NCBI GenBank assembly: GCA_035578175.1
Contig: JAQMRL010000021.1
Span: 3,878,226-3,942,225 of the forward strand
DNA from: Catonia carolina
Lineage: Eukaryota > Arthropoda > Insecta > Hemiptera > Achilidae
Reading direction: 5' to 3'
Length of the DNA: 64,000 nt
Of this stretch, positions 11,878 through 21,721 are shown one piece after another (positions within the stretch are counted from its first letter, which is position 1; each line of letters opens with the position of its first letter). The notes beneath the pieces were generated by a model. That model had not been told where the DNA came from, searched no databases, and worked only from the letters and a program-made list of their open reading frames with translations. A program made the position numbers and the translations under genes.

Positions 11878-12713
11878 CAGGGTGATTCATGAAGTTCTCC
11901 CCCCCACTTCTACAGCACATTGTACTAGTAAAAATAATGAAAAAATGTTATATAAACATAGGTCCGAAAACGCTTCGTTAGCGAGTTACAGCTAGCGAAA
12001 GTTTCGCCTGGATTTCAGTTCACCAGGTGAAATGAGGACTTCCTGGAATTGTGGTAAGGTAGATTAAGGGCCAAATTCAATCATTTCTTATGGTTTTTGA
12101 TCTGATAAATTGAATAAAACAGGTCCCAGATCTGTAAGTTAAATAGTTTTTGAGAAAACCAGTGTCAAATGCAAAAAATGGAGTGAAAATCACATTTTTT
12201 CATCTTTGGGCAAGGATAACTGTGTTATTTCACCAAGAAACAGTTAAAATTTTTCAATAAAAAATGTAGAAAATTTTATTCTGAACAAACCGCTGTAAAT
12301 AAAGTACACAGAAAGCGAATAGATGTTTGATTAAATGAGTTTTTATTCATAAGAGTACAAAATAAAATTAACCGGAAAAACTAAAATGAAAAAATGTGTT
12401 TTTTTCACTCCATTTTTTTGCATTTGACACTGGTTTTCTTAAAAACTATTTAACTTACAGTTCTGGGACCTGTTTTATTCAATTTATCAGATCAAAAACC
12501 ATAAGAAATGATTGAATTCGCCCCTTAATCTACCTTACCACAATTCCAGGAAGACCTCATTTCACCTGGTGAACTGAAATCCAGGCGAAACTTTCGCTAG
12601 CTGTAACTCGCTAACGAAGCGTTTTCGGACCTATGTTTATATAACATTTTTTCATTATTTTTACTAGTACAATGTGCTGTAGAAGTGGGGGGAGAACTTC
12701 ATGAATCACCCTG
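11878..12713. mobile_element. Long-armed foldback MITE, TA target site (copy 1)
   Basis: The element starts CAGGGTGATTCATGAAG and ends CTTCATGAATCACCCTG, flanked by TA on both sides. Its arms are complementary over roughly 320 bp, so the strand can fold into a very long hairpin with a central unpaired region at about 12230-12400. The TA duplication and the GGGTGATTC-type end fit the Tc1/mariner superfamily. No transposase remains; the open frame on the minus strand from 12895 crosses into the neighbouring SINE-C and is not a gene. Confidence 0.85.
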
Positions 12714-12796
12714 TATATGTCAAATTTCTCTAGCCATTGACATTTTTTCAATTTAACCTGTTGAACCATAACGTTAAAAACAGAATAACTAATAAT

Positions 12797-13065
12797 GTTG
12801 TTGTTTAGGTCAACAGCCGAAAGGCTGGTTTGAACCTCTAGAGGTTTTACTAAGTAAAAATGAGGAGTAAGGAGGTTTACCATTGCCTTCCTCACTGAGT
12901 TGAAAGAGTATGCTTATCAGCATGCCAGGCCCTCCGAAAAGCACCCACTTTCCACCCTACAAATGACACCTTCACTTCATTCACCACAGGGTCTGGCTGC
13001 ATAGTGAAATTCATTACTCTCAGAGGAGATAACTCTGATTAGTGTCTTTTATACCTCTACTAATT
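12797..13065 (-). mobile_element. SINE-C copy, 5'-truncated
   Basis: It begins with the AAC-tail complement (TTGTTGTTTAGG) and is lost after the TACCTCTACTAATT region, where the minisatellite begins. Confidence 0.75.
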
Positions 13066-13505
13066 ATATAAAACTAATATAACTAATATAACTAATATAA
13101 CTAATATAACTAATATAACTAATATAACTAATATAACTAATATAACTAATATAACTAATATAACTAATATAACTAATATAACTAATATAACTAATATAAC
13201 TAATATAACTAATATAACTAATATAACTAATATAACTAATATAACTAATATAACTAATATAACTAATATAACTAATATAACTAATATAACTAATATAACT
13301 AATATAACTAATATAACTAATATAACTAATATAACTAATATAACTAATATAACTAATATAACTAATATAACTAATATAACTAATATAACTAATATAACTA
13401 ATATAACTAATATAACTAATATAACTAATATAACTAATATAACTAATATAACTAATATAACTAATATAACTAATATAACTAATATAACTAATATAACTAA
13501 TAATA
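13066..13505. repeat. 10-bp minisatellite, about 44 units
   Basis: Perfect or near-perfect head-to-tail repeats of ACTAATATAA fill 440 bp. A seed-like AACTAATAATG lies at 12788, on the far side of the adjacent SINE-C, which suggests the array grew from target-site sequence. Confidence 0.95.
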
Positions 13506-13835
13506 TAAAATTTTTACAAATTATTTTCTACAGTATTTTACATATTAATAATTTTTGCAGAATTTGAGGAAGTCACAAACATACCAAAATATGTGGCTAT
13601 GCAAGAAAAATAACTGGTAAAAATTTCAGCCTGGTAGGTTTAATGGTTTGCGAGAAAAATGTACCCAAATGTTAAAATTTTAATTCGCGGGAACAAATGA
13701 AAAAACAAAAAGGTACAAATCAAAAACAAAATGTACAACGCAATCAAGTGAATTTCCCATTGGTTGAGAGTATTAAAAACAGTAATGCAGATATTTTTAA
13801 AGTACTAAAATTCCCTTTGATCAAAACGATCCGTA

Positions 13836-14185
13836 TAAAATTATGAAAAATATTCGTTCTTGGTGACAATAATTTTTCTTGGGTAACCTCCTAAAAACTT
13901 AATTTTTTTTTCATTAAAATACTATTTTTAAACGCTTTTATTTAACTTACTCTTGGATCCATCAAATCTTGCAACTTAAAATTTTAATACTTCTACCGTA
14001 TCAATATGAATCAAACTTTGCACACTTGTTTATCTTCGATGACAATACGCTGTGGAGGTGTTAATAAAAAAAAAATTTTAATTAAAAAAAAAATTTTTTT
14101 TTTAAATTTAAAAAACGCTTTTATTTAACAATTACTTTAAAAAAATTAACTAAAAAGAAAAAAAGAAAAAAAATTTAAAAAATTT
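13836..14185. other. AT-rich sequence, nothing recognised
   Basis: A/T homopolymer-rich sequence. It contains a diverged extra copy of the palindrome's outer arm (ACGCTTTTATTTAACAATTA near 14115). Confidence 0.45.
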
Positions 14186-14515
14186 TTTTAAGAAACGCTA
14201 TTATTTAACAATTAATCAAAAAGAAATGAACTAAAAAGAAAAAAAGAAAAAAATTTACAAAAAAAAATCACAGACATTACAGTTAAAAATAAAAGCGTGG
14301 CGCATTAATATATAAAATATTTATTGTAAAATATTCGTTGTAAAATATTATATATATTATAAAATATATAGTATATATAGTATATTATAAAATATTATAT
14401 AATGCGCCACGCTTTTATTTTTAACTGTAATGTCTGTGATTTTTTTGTAAATTTTTTTATTTTTTTATTTTTAGTTCATTTCTTTTTAATTGTTAAATAA
14501 TAGCGTTTCTTAAAA
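14186..14515. repeat. Large AT-rich inverted repeat (cruciform-capable)
   Basis: The left arm at 14190-14308 (AAGAAACGCTATTATTTAAC to GCGTGGCGCATTA) is the reverse complement of the right arm at 14397-14513 (TAATGCGCCACGC to GCGTTTCTT). The spacer is about 88 bp of nearly pure AT. Arm identity is very high apart from A-run length differences. It could be a decayed MITE or a recent palindrome. No coding content. Confidence 0.85.
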
Positions 14516-15042
14516 AAAAATTTTTTAATTTTTTTTTAATTTTTTTGTAATTTTTTTTTTTCACGTAGGCTAATGTAAAACTTTGTGGTTGAAGTCTAAA
14601 CAATTGAAAAACATAAAAAACAAAAAATCGAAATTTTCACTTGAAACCATCATACAGTCTCACCTAAATTCGGTAAAGTTTTATATTGTTCCAAAGTTGT
14701 ATTCATCGTAGTTTTCTAACTCCTTCAACAATTTGTTTCATGCCGTATTAATTAAGTTAATTTAGGCCTTATTTATTATGTCTAGATACGGGAGAATCCG
14801 GATGAAAGAAGTCCGTATAAGGGGGTTTCCACTGAAAATAGTTGCCATAAAGTGTTTATTTACACAGATCCTGAAGTGTTACAATATGCATTTAGTTTTT
14901 AAAATGAAATTCTTTCTAATAAAATCATCCGGAAATTTTAAATAACCATTCAAAATTTAACAATAAATTTTATACTATAAAAACATTTTTTTGAAAAATA
15001 TACTATGTAGACAACTTTAAAAAAAAATTAAAAATCTCTTAA
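14516..15042. other. AT-rich spacer, nothing recognised
   Basis: No element ends or open frames of note are seen between the palindrome and the TTAA site of the next element. Confidence 0.45.
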
Positions 15043-15599
15043 CCCTTAATAGGGCAGTACTATGGGGAAAAATATACATGTTATAAAATGTTAAATTTTC
15101 TTTTATAAGGACTTGAATAATGTATTTCTAGTGGCAGAACAGTAAGATATTTCTTTGTTTTATGTTAAGCCCTGGTAAGTATACGTACCAAGGAACGTTT
15201 ATTGAAATGGGAATCACATAATGTTTAGTGGTAAGAATGCTTATTAAAACAACTTGTAGTCCTATAATATAACAGAAAAATGTGTAGAATAACTTATCTC
15301 AACTTTATATTAGCATGAAAGCTTGCTTTTCCATAAAAAAGTGAATTTTCTAAGCACTGTACAAAAGTAACAACAAAACAACACGGTTGCGTACGCTGGT
15401 ATGAATCACATAACACATTCGTGTAACTCATAAAGCAAATGGTCACTGCGCATTAATTTCGAAATGTGGGTAGCCTACTTACCAGAGAACATCTATAAAA
15501 CCATAAAATGCCAATAAGGTTCAACTGCATAACTTATTCTTAAAAAAAAATCGACCTTATTGCCAGTGGTAAATATACTTACCAAAGACCTATTAAGCG
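15043..15599. mobile_element. piggyBac-like MITE with TTAA target site
   Basis: TTAA occurs at 15039-15042 and 15600-15603. The ends are CCCTTAATAGG and CCTATTAAGCG, an 11-bp inverted repeat with one mismatch. Internal TACTTACC/GGTAAGTA motifs recur in both orientations. At 557 bp with no open frame it is non-autonomous. A partial relative starts at 54340. Confidence 0.82.
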
Positions 15600-15603
15600 T
15601 TAA

Positions 15604-16082
15604 GTAAAACAATGTTAGGTTAACGTTATCGTTTGAATCAATCTATCATAGATTTCTTTATGTTTAAAAGATAATACAGTCTATCAATTGTACCCATCTG
15701 TTTGTACTTGTGTTCGATGAAAGTGAATTAAAATTGAAATTCCTAGTTTGTAGCTTTCACTTTGAAGGTCGCCTGTCCTTACACTGAACATATCTTCTTC
15801 AAACCTGATCACGATTATTTGTTGTATTCTTCTATTTATTATCTTAAATGATCAATGGCTACCAGGAAACAGTAACGGCATTCCTTGCAATACCAGTAAA
15901 TCACAATATTAACATAACTTTTACACACACTGTAATTACAGTCGTAATGTGTTATGTATACTCATAATGTGCGTACGTACAGGTTGTCCAATAAAAGAAT
16001 TTCAGTTTCAATTTCTATCTATAATAAATTCATATCTATAATAAAACAAGTGGTGAATACTTTTATATTAATTTACCACTAA
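15604..16082. other. Unassigned sequence
   Basis: Moderately AT-rich, with no recognisable coding exon or repeat. Confidence 0.4.
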
Positions 16083-17215
16083 TTATAGCCCTTAATAGGC
16101 AGGTCTCCCGTGTTTTGGCAAAAGGATGTATGTGAAAATATCGGTTTTTTTTATTTACGATTCTAAGGTAATTTTTGCGCTTTTTTCAAAAATTCTATTG
16201 CCAAGTCTGTACGAGTTATAGTTTTCCAGATACAATGATGGCAAAAAGCTGTATGTAGACGTCTATTTTGAGAAATTTTAGAGGCAAAATGGTGTATGTG
16301 TTAATAAATTGGTAATTAAAGATTGGCACAAAGATGTATGAATTCTTTTCATCATTTTTCCTTTCTGAAAACACTGAAAATCCCATTGCTATAAACCGGG
16401 AATATGATGTATGTGCGATTAATACATTTTACTTCAGTAAACTGTGTTGTTAAAATAGTTTTAGGCAATGGTAAACGGGTTTAAATGGCTTATGCTTCTT
16501 TTTGGTATGTTTTATAATCATTTGCATTTAGAGAAAGGCACACGGCAGAAGGATGTATGCGAAAATAATACCTTTTGCCTATGAAATGCTGTAAATTAAC
16601 TATCCAAAACAAACATAGAAAAAGGTGTATACCATATTTTACATTATGTTTACTGCTGCTCGTGAACAGTCATACCATAAGGCAGAAAGGTGTATGAACT
16701 TAATACACCGTTTTACCGCTCATACATAATGAGATTTTGTTTTGGTGTTAGTTTCAGGTTATGTCCAACCTTAGGCTGTATGCTGAGGTAATCTATTCAT
16801 GCTATTCTATTCTTCTATTCATAAGGCAAAAAGGGGTTCTTCTTTTTTCATGTAAAAAGGGGTAAATGGACTCAATAGTATTTTGCCAATATAGACTGCG
16901 TTTGATGCAATTAATGAAATGGCTGTAAACAGTGGGTACACCTTTCTGCCATAGTTTCACTTATTTTTTTTGGATTTTTTCTTATTAAGGTAAAATAGTT
17001 TAACTGAGTTGTTAGGGTTTTAACAAGTTTTTTACAAATTTTTGACTTTGTAGTCATAAACAGAACATTAAAAACTATAACAATACTTAAAGTACTCAAT
17101 TAGAAAGTCATTTACAACAAAACGGCCGCAATTTAAACTTTAAATGCAATTTCTGAAAAGTTATGTTTTTGGGATAGGGTCTACACCTTTTTTCCTTTTT
17201 AGGGGAGATTTACCG
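16083..17215. mobile_element. Candidate piggyBac-like element with iterated subterminal motif
   Basis: The left end CCCTTAATAGGCAGGTC resembles the piggyBac-like MITE at 15043. A diverged motif close to GGCAAAAGGTGTATG recurs about eight to ten times on the plus strand between 16125 and 16870, and appears inverted near 16937-16955 and 17174-17190. The right end, read on the minus strand, is loosely similar to the left end. No transposase frame is seen. A TTAA duplication is not evident, so the class is tentative. Confidence 0.45.
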
Positions 17216-17220
17216 TGATC

Positions 17221-17433
17221 CACCGGGTTGGTCTAGCTAGAGGTAAAGTCGTCACCGTGAGTCAGCTGTTTAACAGCTGATTTTCGGAGACGATAGTTTC
17301 TGGTTCAAATCCTAGTAGAGGTAATTGCGTTTATACGGATTTGAATACTAGACAGTGGTTTCCGGTGTACTTTGATGGTTGGGGTTTAATCAACCATACT
17401 CTCTCAGGAATAGTTGGCCTGAATCTGTACCCC
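17221..17433 (+). mobile_element. SINE-A copy, 3'-truncated
   Basis: The tRNA-like head is intact: CCGGGTTGGTCTAGC with the A box, the CAGCTG palindrome, and B box GGTTCAAATCC at about 17302. The copy diverges after CCTGAATCTGTAC. Confidence 0.82.
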
Positions 17434-17895
17434 GGGTTGGGAACCGCTTATCTACGGTATAAAAAGTTTGGTTGTGTAACTCCCACTTTCATAGTGTGGA
17501 AAAAATTCAGGAATTTTTCCCTTTAGGGCGCTTGTATTGGAGCGAATGAATAAGGATTTGGAAGTGATGAACACCATCAAGAGCAGGAAGCTTGCATATT
17601 TCGGCCATGTCATGAGGAACGAAGAAAAATACGGCCTGCTGAAATCCGTTCTCCAAGGAAAGATCTATGGCAGAAGAGGACCAGGAAGAAGAAGAATGTC
17701 ATGGCTGAAGAACCTGCGTACCTGGTTCTCCAAGTCTACAACAGAACTTTTCAGGATGGCTGTAGATAAGATAGCCATAGTCAGACTGATCGCCAATATT
17801 CGGAACGAATAGGCACTAACAGAAGAAGAAGGGCGCTTGGATCGCTGGGGACAGAGAATACATTACGCAATGTATAAGTCGTTTAAGAATAACTC
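17434..17895. other. Sequence split by a LINE insertion
   Basis: Unclassified sequence at 17434-17534 and 17840-17895 becomes contiguous when the LINE fragment and one copy of its duplication are removed. It contains GGTTGGGAACCGCTTATC. No gene recognised. Confidence 0.45.
17535..17829 (+). pseudogene. RTE-like LINE 3' fragment with target duplication
   Basis: An open frame from 17537 to 17812 encodes a LINE C-terminal region with KLAYFGHVMRNEEKYG, LLKSVLQGKIYG and RGPGRRRMSWLKNLRTWF, ending ANIRNE. It is followed by a short GAAGAAGAAG tail. A 10-bp duplication, AGGGCGCTTG, flanks it at 17525-17534 and 17830-17839, showing insertion by target-primed reverse transcription. It is 5'-truncated to 295 bp. 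It is the same family as 7013-7322 but without decay of the frame, so probably younger. Confidence 0.85.
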
Positions 17896-18222
17896 TACTG
17901 GGTTGGTCTAGAGGTAAAGTCGTCGCCAAAATCAGCTGTTTAACAGCTGATTTTCGGAGACGAAGGTTCCTGGTTCAAATCCTAGTAAAGGTAGTTACTT
18001 TTATACGGATTTGAATACTAGACAGTGGTTACCGGTGTACTTTGATGGTTGGGGTTCAATTAACCATACTCACTCAGGAATGATCGACCTGAGCGTGTAC
18101 AAGACTACACCTCATTCATTCTCATCATTCACTACACATCATTCTCATCTCATTGGGTCCTAGGGTTGCTTATTGTTCTGAATTGAACAGATTGCAACGT
18201 ACACACATTAGGGATTGAAAAA
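17896..18222 (+). mobile_element. SINE-A, full-length reference copy
   Basis: It begins CTGGGTTGGTCTAGAGG; TGGTCTAGAGG fits the Pol III A-box consensus (TRGYNNARNNG), and GGTTCAAATCC near 17973 fits the B box. Between them lies a near-perfect palindrome around AATCAGCTGTTTAACAGCT, which replaces normal tRNA arms. A body of about 220 bp ends in ATTAGGGATTGAAAAAAA. The head is tRNA-derived but is not a functional tRNA. Confidence 0.9.
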
Positions 18223-18281
18223 AAACTTTATATTTCTTCTTTTCTAAGTTTTAAACGTTTTTAATTTTATCGAACTATTCT

Positions 18282-18400
18282 TCAGTCATATAATTGGGTG
18301 ACTTTGTGATAAAAAACGGAAATATTTTTTGTAACCATGAAACTAGCAGATTGAGTGTAAATAATTTAACACGCCACCTACCTGTTATGGGCAATGAAAT
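18282..18400 (-). mobile_element. SINE-C fragment (5' end)
   Basis: Only the 5' third remains, in minus orientation, from CAGTCATATAATTGG to the ACCTGTTATGGGC palindrome. Confidence 0.7.
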
Positions 18401-18984
18401 ATATTTTTATGATGACAATACTTTTTCTGATTACTCTTATGTTATAAGAAAGTAAAAGTTTGTTTAGTTTGTTATCTACCACCCTATCGGCTACATCCGA
18501 CACTGAAAGTGAAACCAAAGGGAAGCAAGGCCAACATACATTTTTCTATTACATACTCACATAACACTTGTATCCATGCATCTATACAGGTAAGAAATAT
18601 ACAGAATAATATATTTATGTATAAGAACACATGTTTAAAAGATCATTTCTTTAAGACCTTTAAAAATCCGGTTTGAATATCACCAACAATCGTAACTGCC
18701 TTGACCCTTCCGTATTTAAATGTATTTGACCTTAAGATTCACGGTGCGTGTCACCGCAGTGTCTAGTTCAATGGTAAGGTGTATTTCTTAAATACATTAA
18801 ATACAAATTGATACACTTGTACATTTCAAATTCAATTATAACCTGTAAACATTTAATTGTTTTAAAACAAGTTCCATTTTGAACAGAAAAATTTAAAACG
18901 AAGAGCTTTTCATGTTCATATTATTTATTTAATTTTCTTTTCCTTTTTTTCTTAAAACATTAAAAATTTCTTAAAACATTATGT
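18401..18984. other. Unassigned sequence
   Basis: No gene or element is recognised. CTATACAG followed by GTAAGAAAT near 18587 resembles a splice donor, but no coding context supports it. Confidence 0.4.
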
Positions 18985-19435
18985 TTGGAGAGTAGCATTA
19001 TACGGGAGTGAAACGTGGGTGATAGGGGCTGCAGAAAAGAAGAGGATAGAAGCTTTTGAAATGTTGTGTTATAGGAAAATGTATAAAAAGATTAGGCGGG
19101 TGGACAAAATAAGTAATTTAATAAGTAATTAGAGGTTCTTAGGCGAGTGGATGAAAAAAGAAGTATATGGAAGCATCTTACCAGAAGAAGGGATAGGCTA
19201 GAGGGGCATATCCTAAGACATCCAGGTATTAGGCTATCAATAATGGAGGGTAATATTGAGGGAGTAAATTGTAAGGGGAGGCAAAGATTAGAATATGTAA
19301 AGCAAGAGATGTAAAGCAAGAGATTACAGGAGATGTAGGATGTTATTGGTATGTAGATATGAAACGACTTGCGCAAGATAGAACAGCTTGGAGAACTGCA
19401 TCACACCAGTTGAGAGACTGACAAAAAAAATTGTT
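18985..19435 (+). pseudogene. RTE-like LINE 3' end, decayed
   Basis: The translation shows WRVALYGSETWVIGAAE, KRIEAFEMLCYRKM, LEGHILRHPGIRLSI, GRQRLEYVKQ and DMKRLAQDRTAWRTA, ending in a short A tail. This is the post-RT C-terminal region of an RTE-like protein, with several frameshifts, a stop, and a small internal duplication (AAGCAAGAGATGTAAAGCAA). The minus-strand copy at 32015-32310 is its close relative. Confidence 0.8.
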
Positions 19436-19671
19436 CATTAAGTAGTGATTTTTTTCTTTAATTTTTATTTTGGTACGGTACATTGAGTTGCACAATTTTG
19501 TAAATTATATTTAAATGGGGAATTTTACTTTAAGGAGAAGAGGTACTCAGTGGTACATTCTCCGTTTAGAATTACGGGTGTTGTCCGTTATTCAGACCTA
19601 GAGGTCTCTATTCCATTTTTTCTTTAGACGTCGTCCAGTTAGGAAGTACTTTGTACCTAGATCACGAGCTA
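19436..19671. other. Unassigned sequence left of the Tc1/mariner derivative
   Basis: No coding pattern. It ends at the CTA target of the next element. Confidence 0.4.
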
Positions 19672-20642
19672 ACGGGTGTTTTATTAAGGACACAACCCTG
19701 TTTATAAGAAGGTAGAAGTAATAAATAGGTAAATTTTCTGTCCCCCAATCGGTATGTTGGCAACAGTGTACTCAAGGCCAACTACCTCTGACAGTTAAAA
19801 TGTTCCAGTCATGCATTAGTGTGGTGACAGCAGTAGTTTCGTTGTATTGTGTCAGCAATGGTTTCTTTCCAAGGAATAACGCGTGTTTATTGTAGAGACT
19901 TACATAGCGAGTAAATCTTACAAATTTGTGCAAGATAAGTTTCAGTTGAAATTTTCCCGTTTTGCTGTTCCGAATAAATTGTCAATATTCCGTTTGATAA
20001 ATAAATTCCGTTGAACTGGGAGTGTACTCGATGAGAAACCACCTCGCCAGCCACCAAAATTAACCGCGGAAGTTCTCGAAGATTTGAAAAATCGCTTAGA
20101 ATATTATCATCGCAAGCTGGGCTAACATTAACTACTGTTTTCAGAGCTACGAAAAAATTACATTTGCATCCTTATCGCGTTGGCGTAACTCATGAACTGA
20201 AAGCTACAAGACCATAAGAAACGATTACAATATTGTCGGTGGTTTCGATCTTTGGTTGAAGAAAATGGTATTCCATTGTTGGATCATCTTTATTTTAGTG
20301 ATGAGGCTTGGTTTCATTTAAATGGCCATGTGAATAATCAGAACTGTAGAATATGGAGTGCAACAAATCCTCATGCTTTCCATGAAAAAGCATTGCACTC
20401 ACGTAAAATTGGTGTCTCTACAATAATCACGCGTTCTTCCTTGGAAAAAAACCATTGCTGACACAATATAACGAAACGACTGCTGTCACCACACTAATGC
20501 TTGACTGGAACATTTTAACTGTCTTAGGTAGTTGGCCTTGAGTAGACTGTTGCCAATATACCGATTGGGGGAAAGAAAATTTACCGATGTATTACTTCTA
20601 TCTTTTTTATAATCAGGGTTGAGTCCTTAATAAAACACCCGG
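19672..20642 (+). mobile_element. Tc1/mariner derivative with about 185-bp terminal inverted repeats
   Basis: The ends ACGGGTGTTTTATTAAGG and CCTTAATAAAACACCCGG are flanked by TA (19670-19671 and 20643-20644). Complementarity continues inward for about 185 bp (19672-19856 against 20459-20642). Between the arms lies a decayed transposase with a central deletion. Long inverted repeats of this type occur in some Tc1/mariner lineages. Confidence 0.85.
19857..20462 (+). pseudogene. Tc1-like transposase, deleted and frameshifted
   Basis: Recognisable pieces in order are an N-terminal DNA-binding segment (YKFVQDKFQLKFPRFAVPN, INKFRETGSVLDEKPPR), LSSQAGLTLTTVFRATKKL, LHPYRVGVTHELKA, and a longer open part at 20252-20461 with LYFSDEAWFHLNGHVNNQN. 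The first catalytic Asp is in FSDEAWF. The sequence breaks after HSRKIGV, so the second Asp and the third acidic residue are lost. It cannot be functional. It belongs to the same broad family as 38518-39374. Confidence 0.82.
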
Positions 20643-20755
20643 TAGTTGATTTAGTAAATTTTACCGTATTTTCTTCTATTAGAGAGATCAGTAACACGCA
20701 ATAAGTTCCTGTTTATAATGTTTACCATTTCCCCGATAGTCTTTCTTTCTTTAAA

Positions 20756-21303
20756 AGGAGACTGTACTTTGTATCCCGCCAATGTAAATTTGTTATTTTT
20801 AGGTAGGCCTACATTTTTCATAGGATTGGTAAAAGATAGGGAAATGAAACTTTACATACTATAGGTGTCGGGTTTCTTCTCGAGCTACTGACATTTTTTC
20901 AATTTAATCCTTGTACCATACCATTTTTTTTTTTAAATTACGAATAACATAAAATTTTTACAAATTTTTTCCACGTGTTTTGCGTATTACTAATTTTTGG
21001 AGCACCTGAAGAAATCATATAACTGTCGATATATGTGGCTATACAAGATAATTAACTGGTAAAAATTTCAGCCTGGTAGGTTTGTTGGTTTCTGAGAAAA
21101 ATGTACCTTAGTGTTAAAAATCTAAATTTACGGGAAAAGGTAAGAAACAAGAAGACACTAATCAAAAACAATATGTACACAAACAAGTAAATTTTCCATC
21201 AACAGTTGTTTAGAAAGCTGAACCAACAGCTGAGAATATTAAAAACCGTGATGCAGATATTTTAAAAACTAAAATTCTCTTTGCAGTAAAATGAGCAGTA
21301 TCA
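20756..21303 (+). repeat. Interspersed repeat X, copy 2 (uninterrupted)
   Basis: This matches the split copy at 11773-13835 along its length and serves as the empty-site reference for the insertions there. It is non-coding, and no clear terminal inverted repeats were found. Confidence 0.75.
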
Positions 21304-21311
21304 TTATTAAA

Positions 21312-21645
21312 AACCCACCAGTTGGTCTAGAGGTAAAGTCGTCGCCAAAATCAGCTGTTTAACAGCTTATTTTCGGAGACGAAGGTTCCTGGTTCAAATC
21401 CTAGTAAAGATAGTTATTTTTATACGGGTTTGAATGCTAGACAGTGGTTACCGGTGTATTTTGATGGTTGGGGTTCAATTAACCATACTCTCTCACGAAT
21501 GGTCGGCCTGAGTCTGTACAAGACTACACCTCATTTACACGTCATACATATCATCCTCATCTCATTGAGTCATGGGGTTGCTTATTGTTCTGAATTGAAC
21601 AGATTGCAACGTACACATATTAGGAATTAAAAAAAAAAAATTTAT
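21312..21645 (+). mobile_element. SINE-A copy
   Basis: Full-length copy with A box TGGTCTAGAGG, the CAGCTG palindrome, B box GGTTCAAATCC and a long A tail from about 21626. Confidence 0.9.
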
Positions 21646-21721
21646 TTGCACTTTAAAAATAATACCAAACTAGACTTTTCCAAACTAAAATTATTTTTTT
21701 TTAAACTAAACTCCTCATTAA

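Larger units (their letters stand above)
11773..13835 (+). repeat. Interspersed repeat X, copy 1, split by later insertions
   Basis: Segments 11773-11877, 12714-12796 and 13506-13835 together match the uninterrupted copy at 20756-21303 (shared: AGACTGTACTTTGTA, GACATTTTTTCAATTTAA, AATTTCAGCCTGGTAGG). The gaps are filled by the foldback MITE, a partial SINE-C and a minisatellite. It is non-coding; the class is unknown. Confidence 0.75.

Noticed and set aside
18480..18588. Candidate exon ending at CTATACAG/GTAAGAAAT
   Set aside because: No clear acceptor, start or matching exon; coding appearance is weak.
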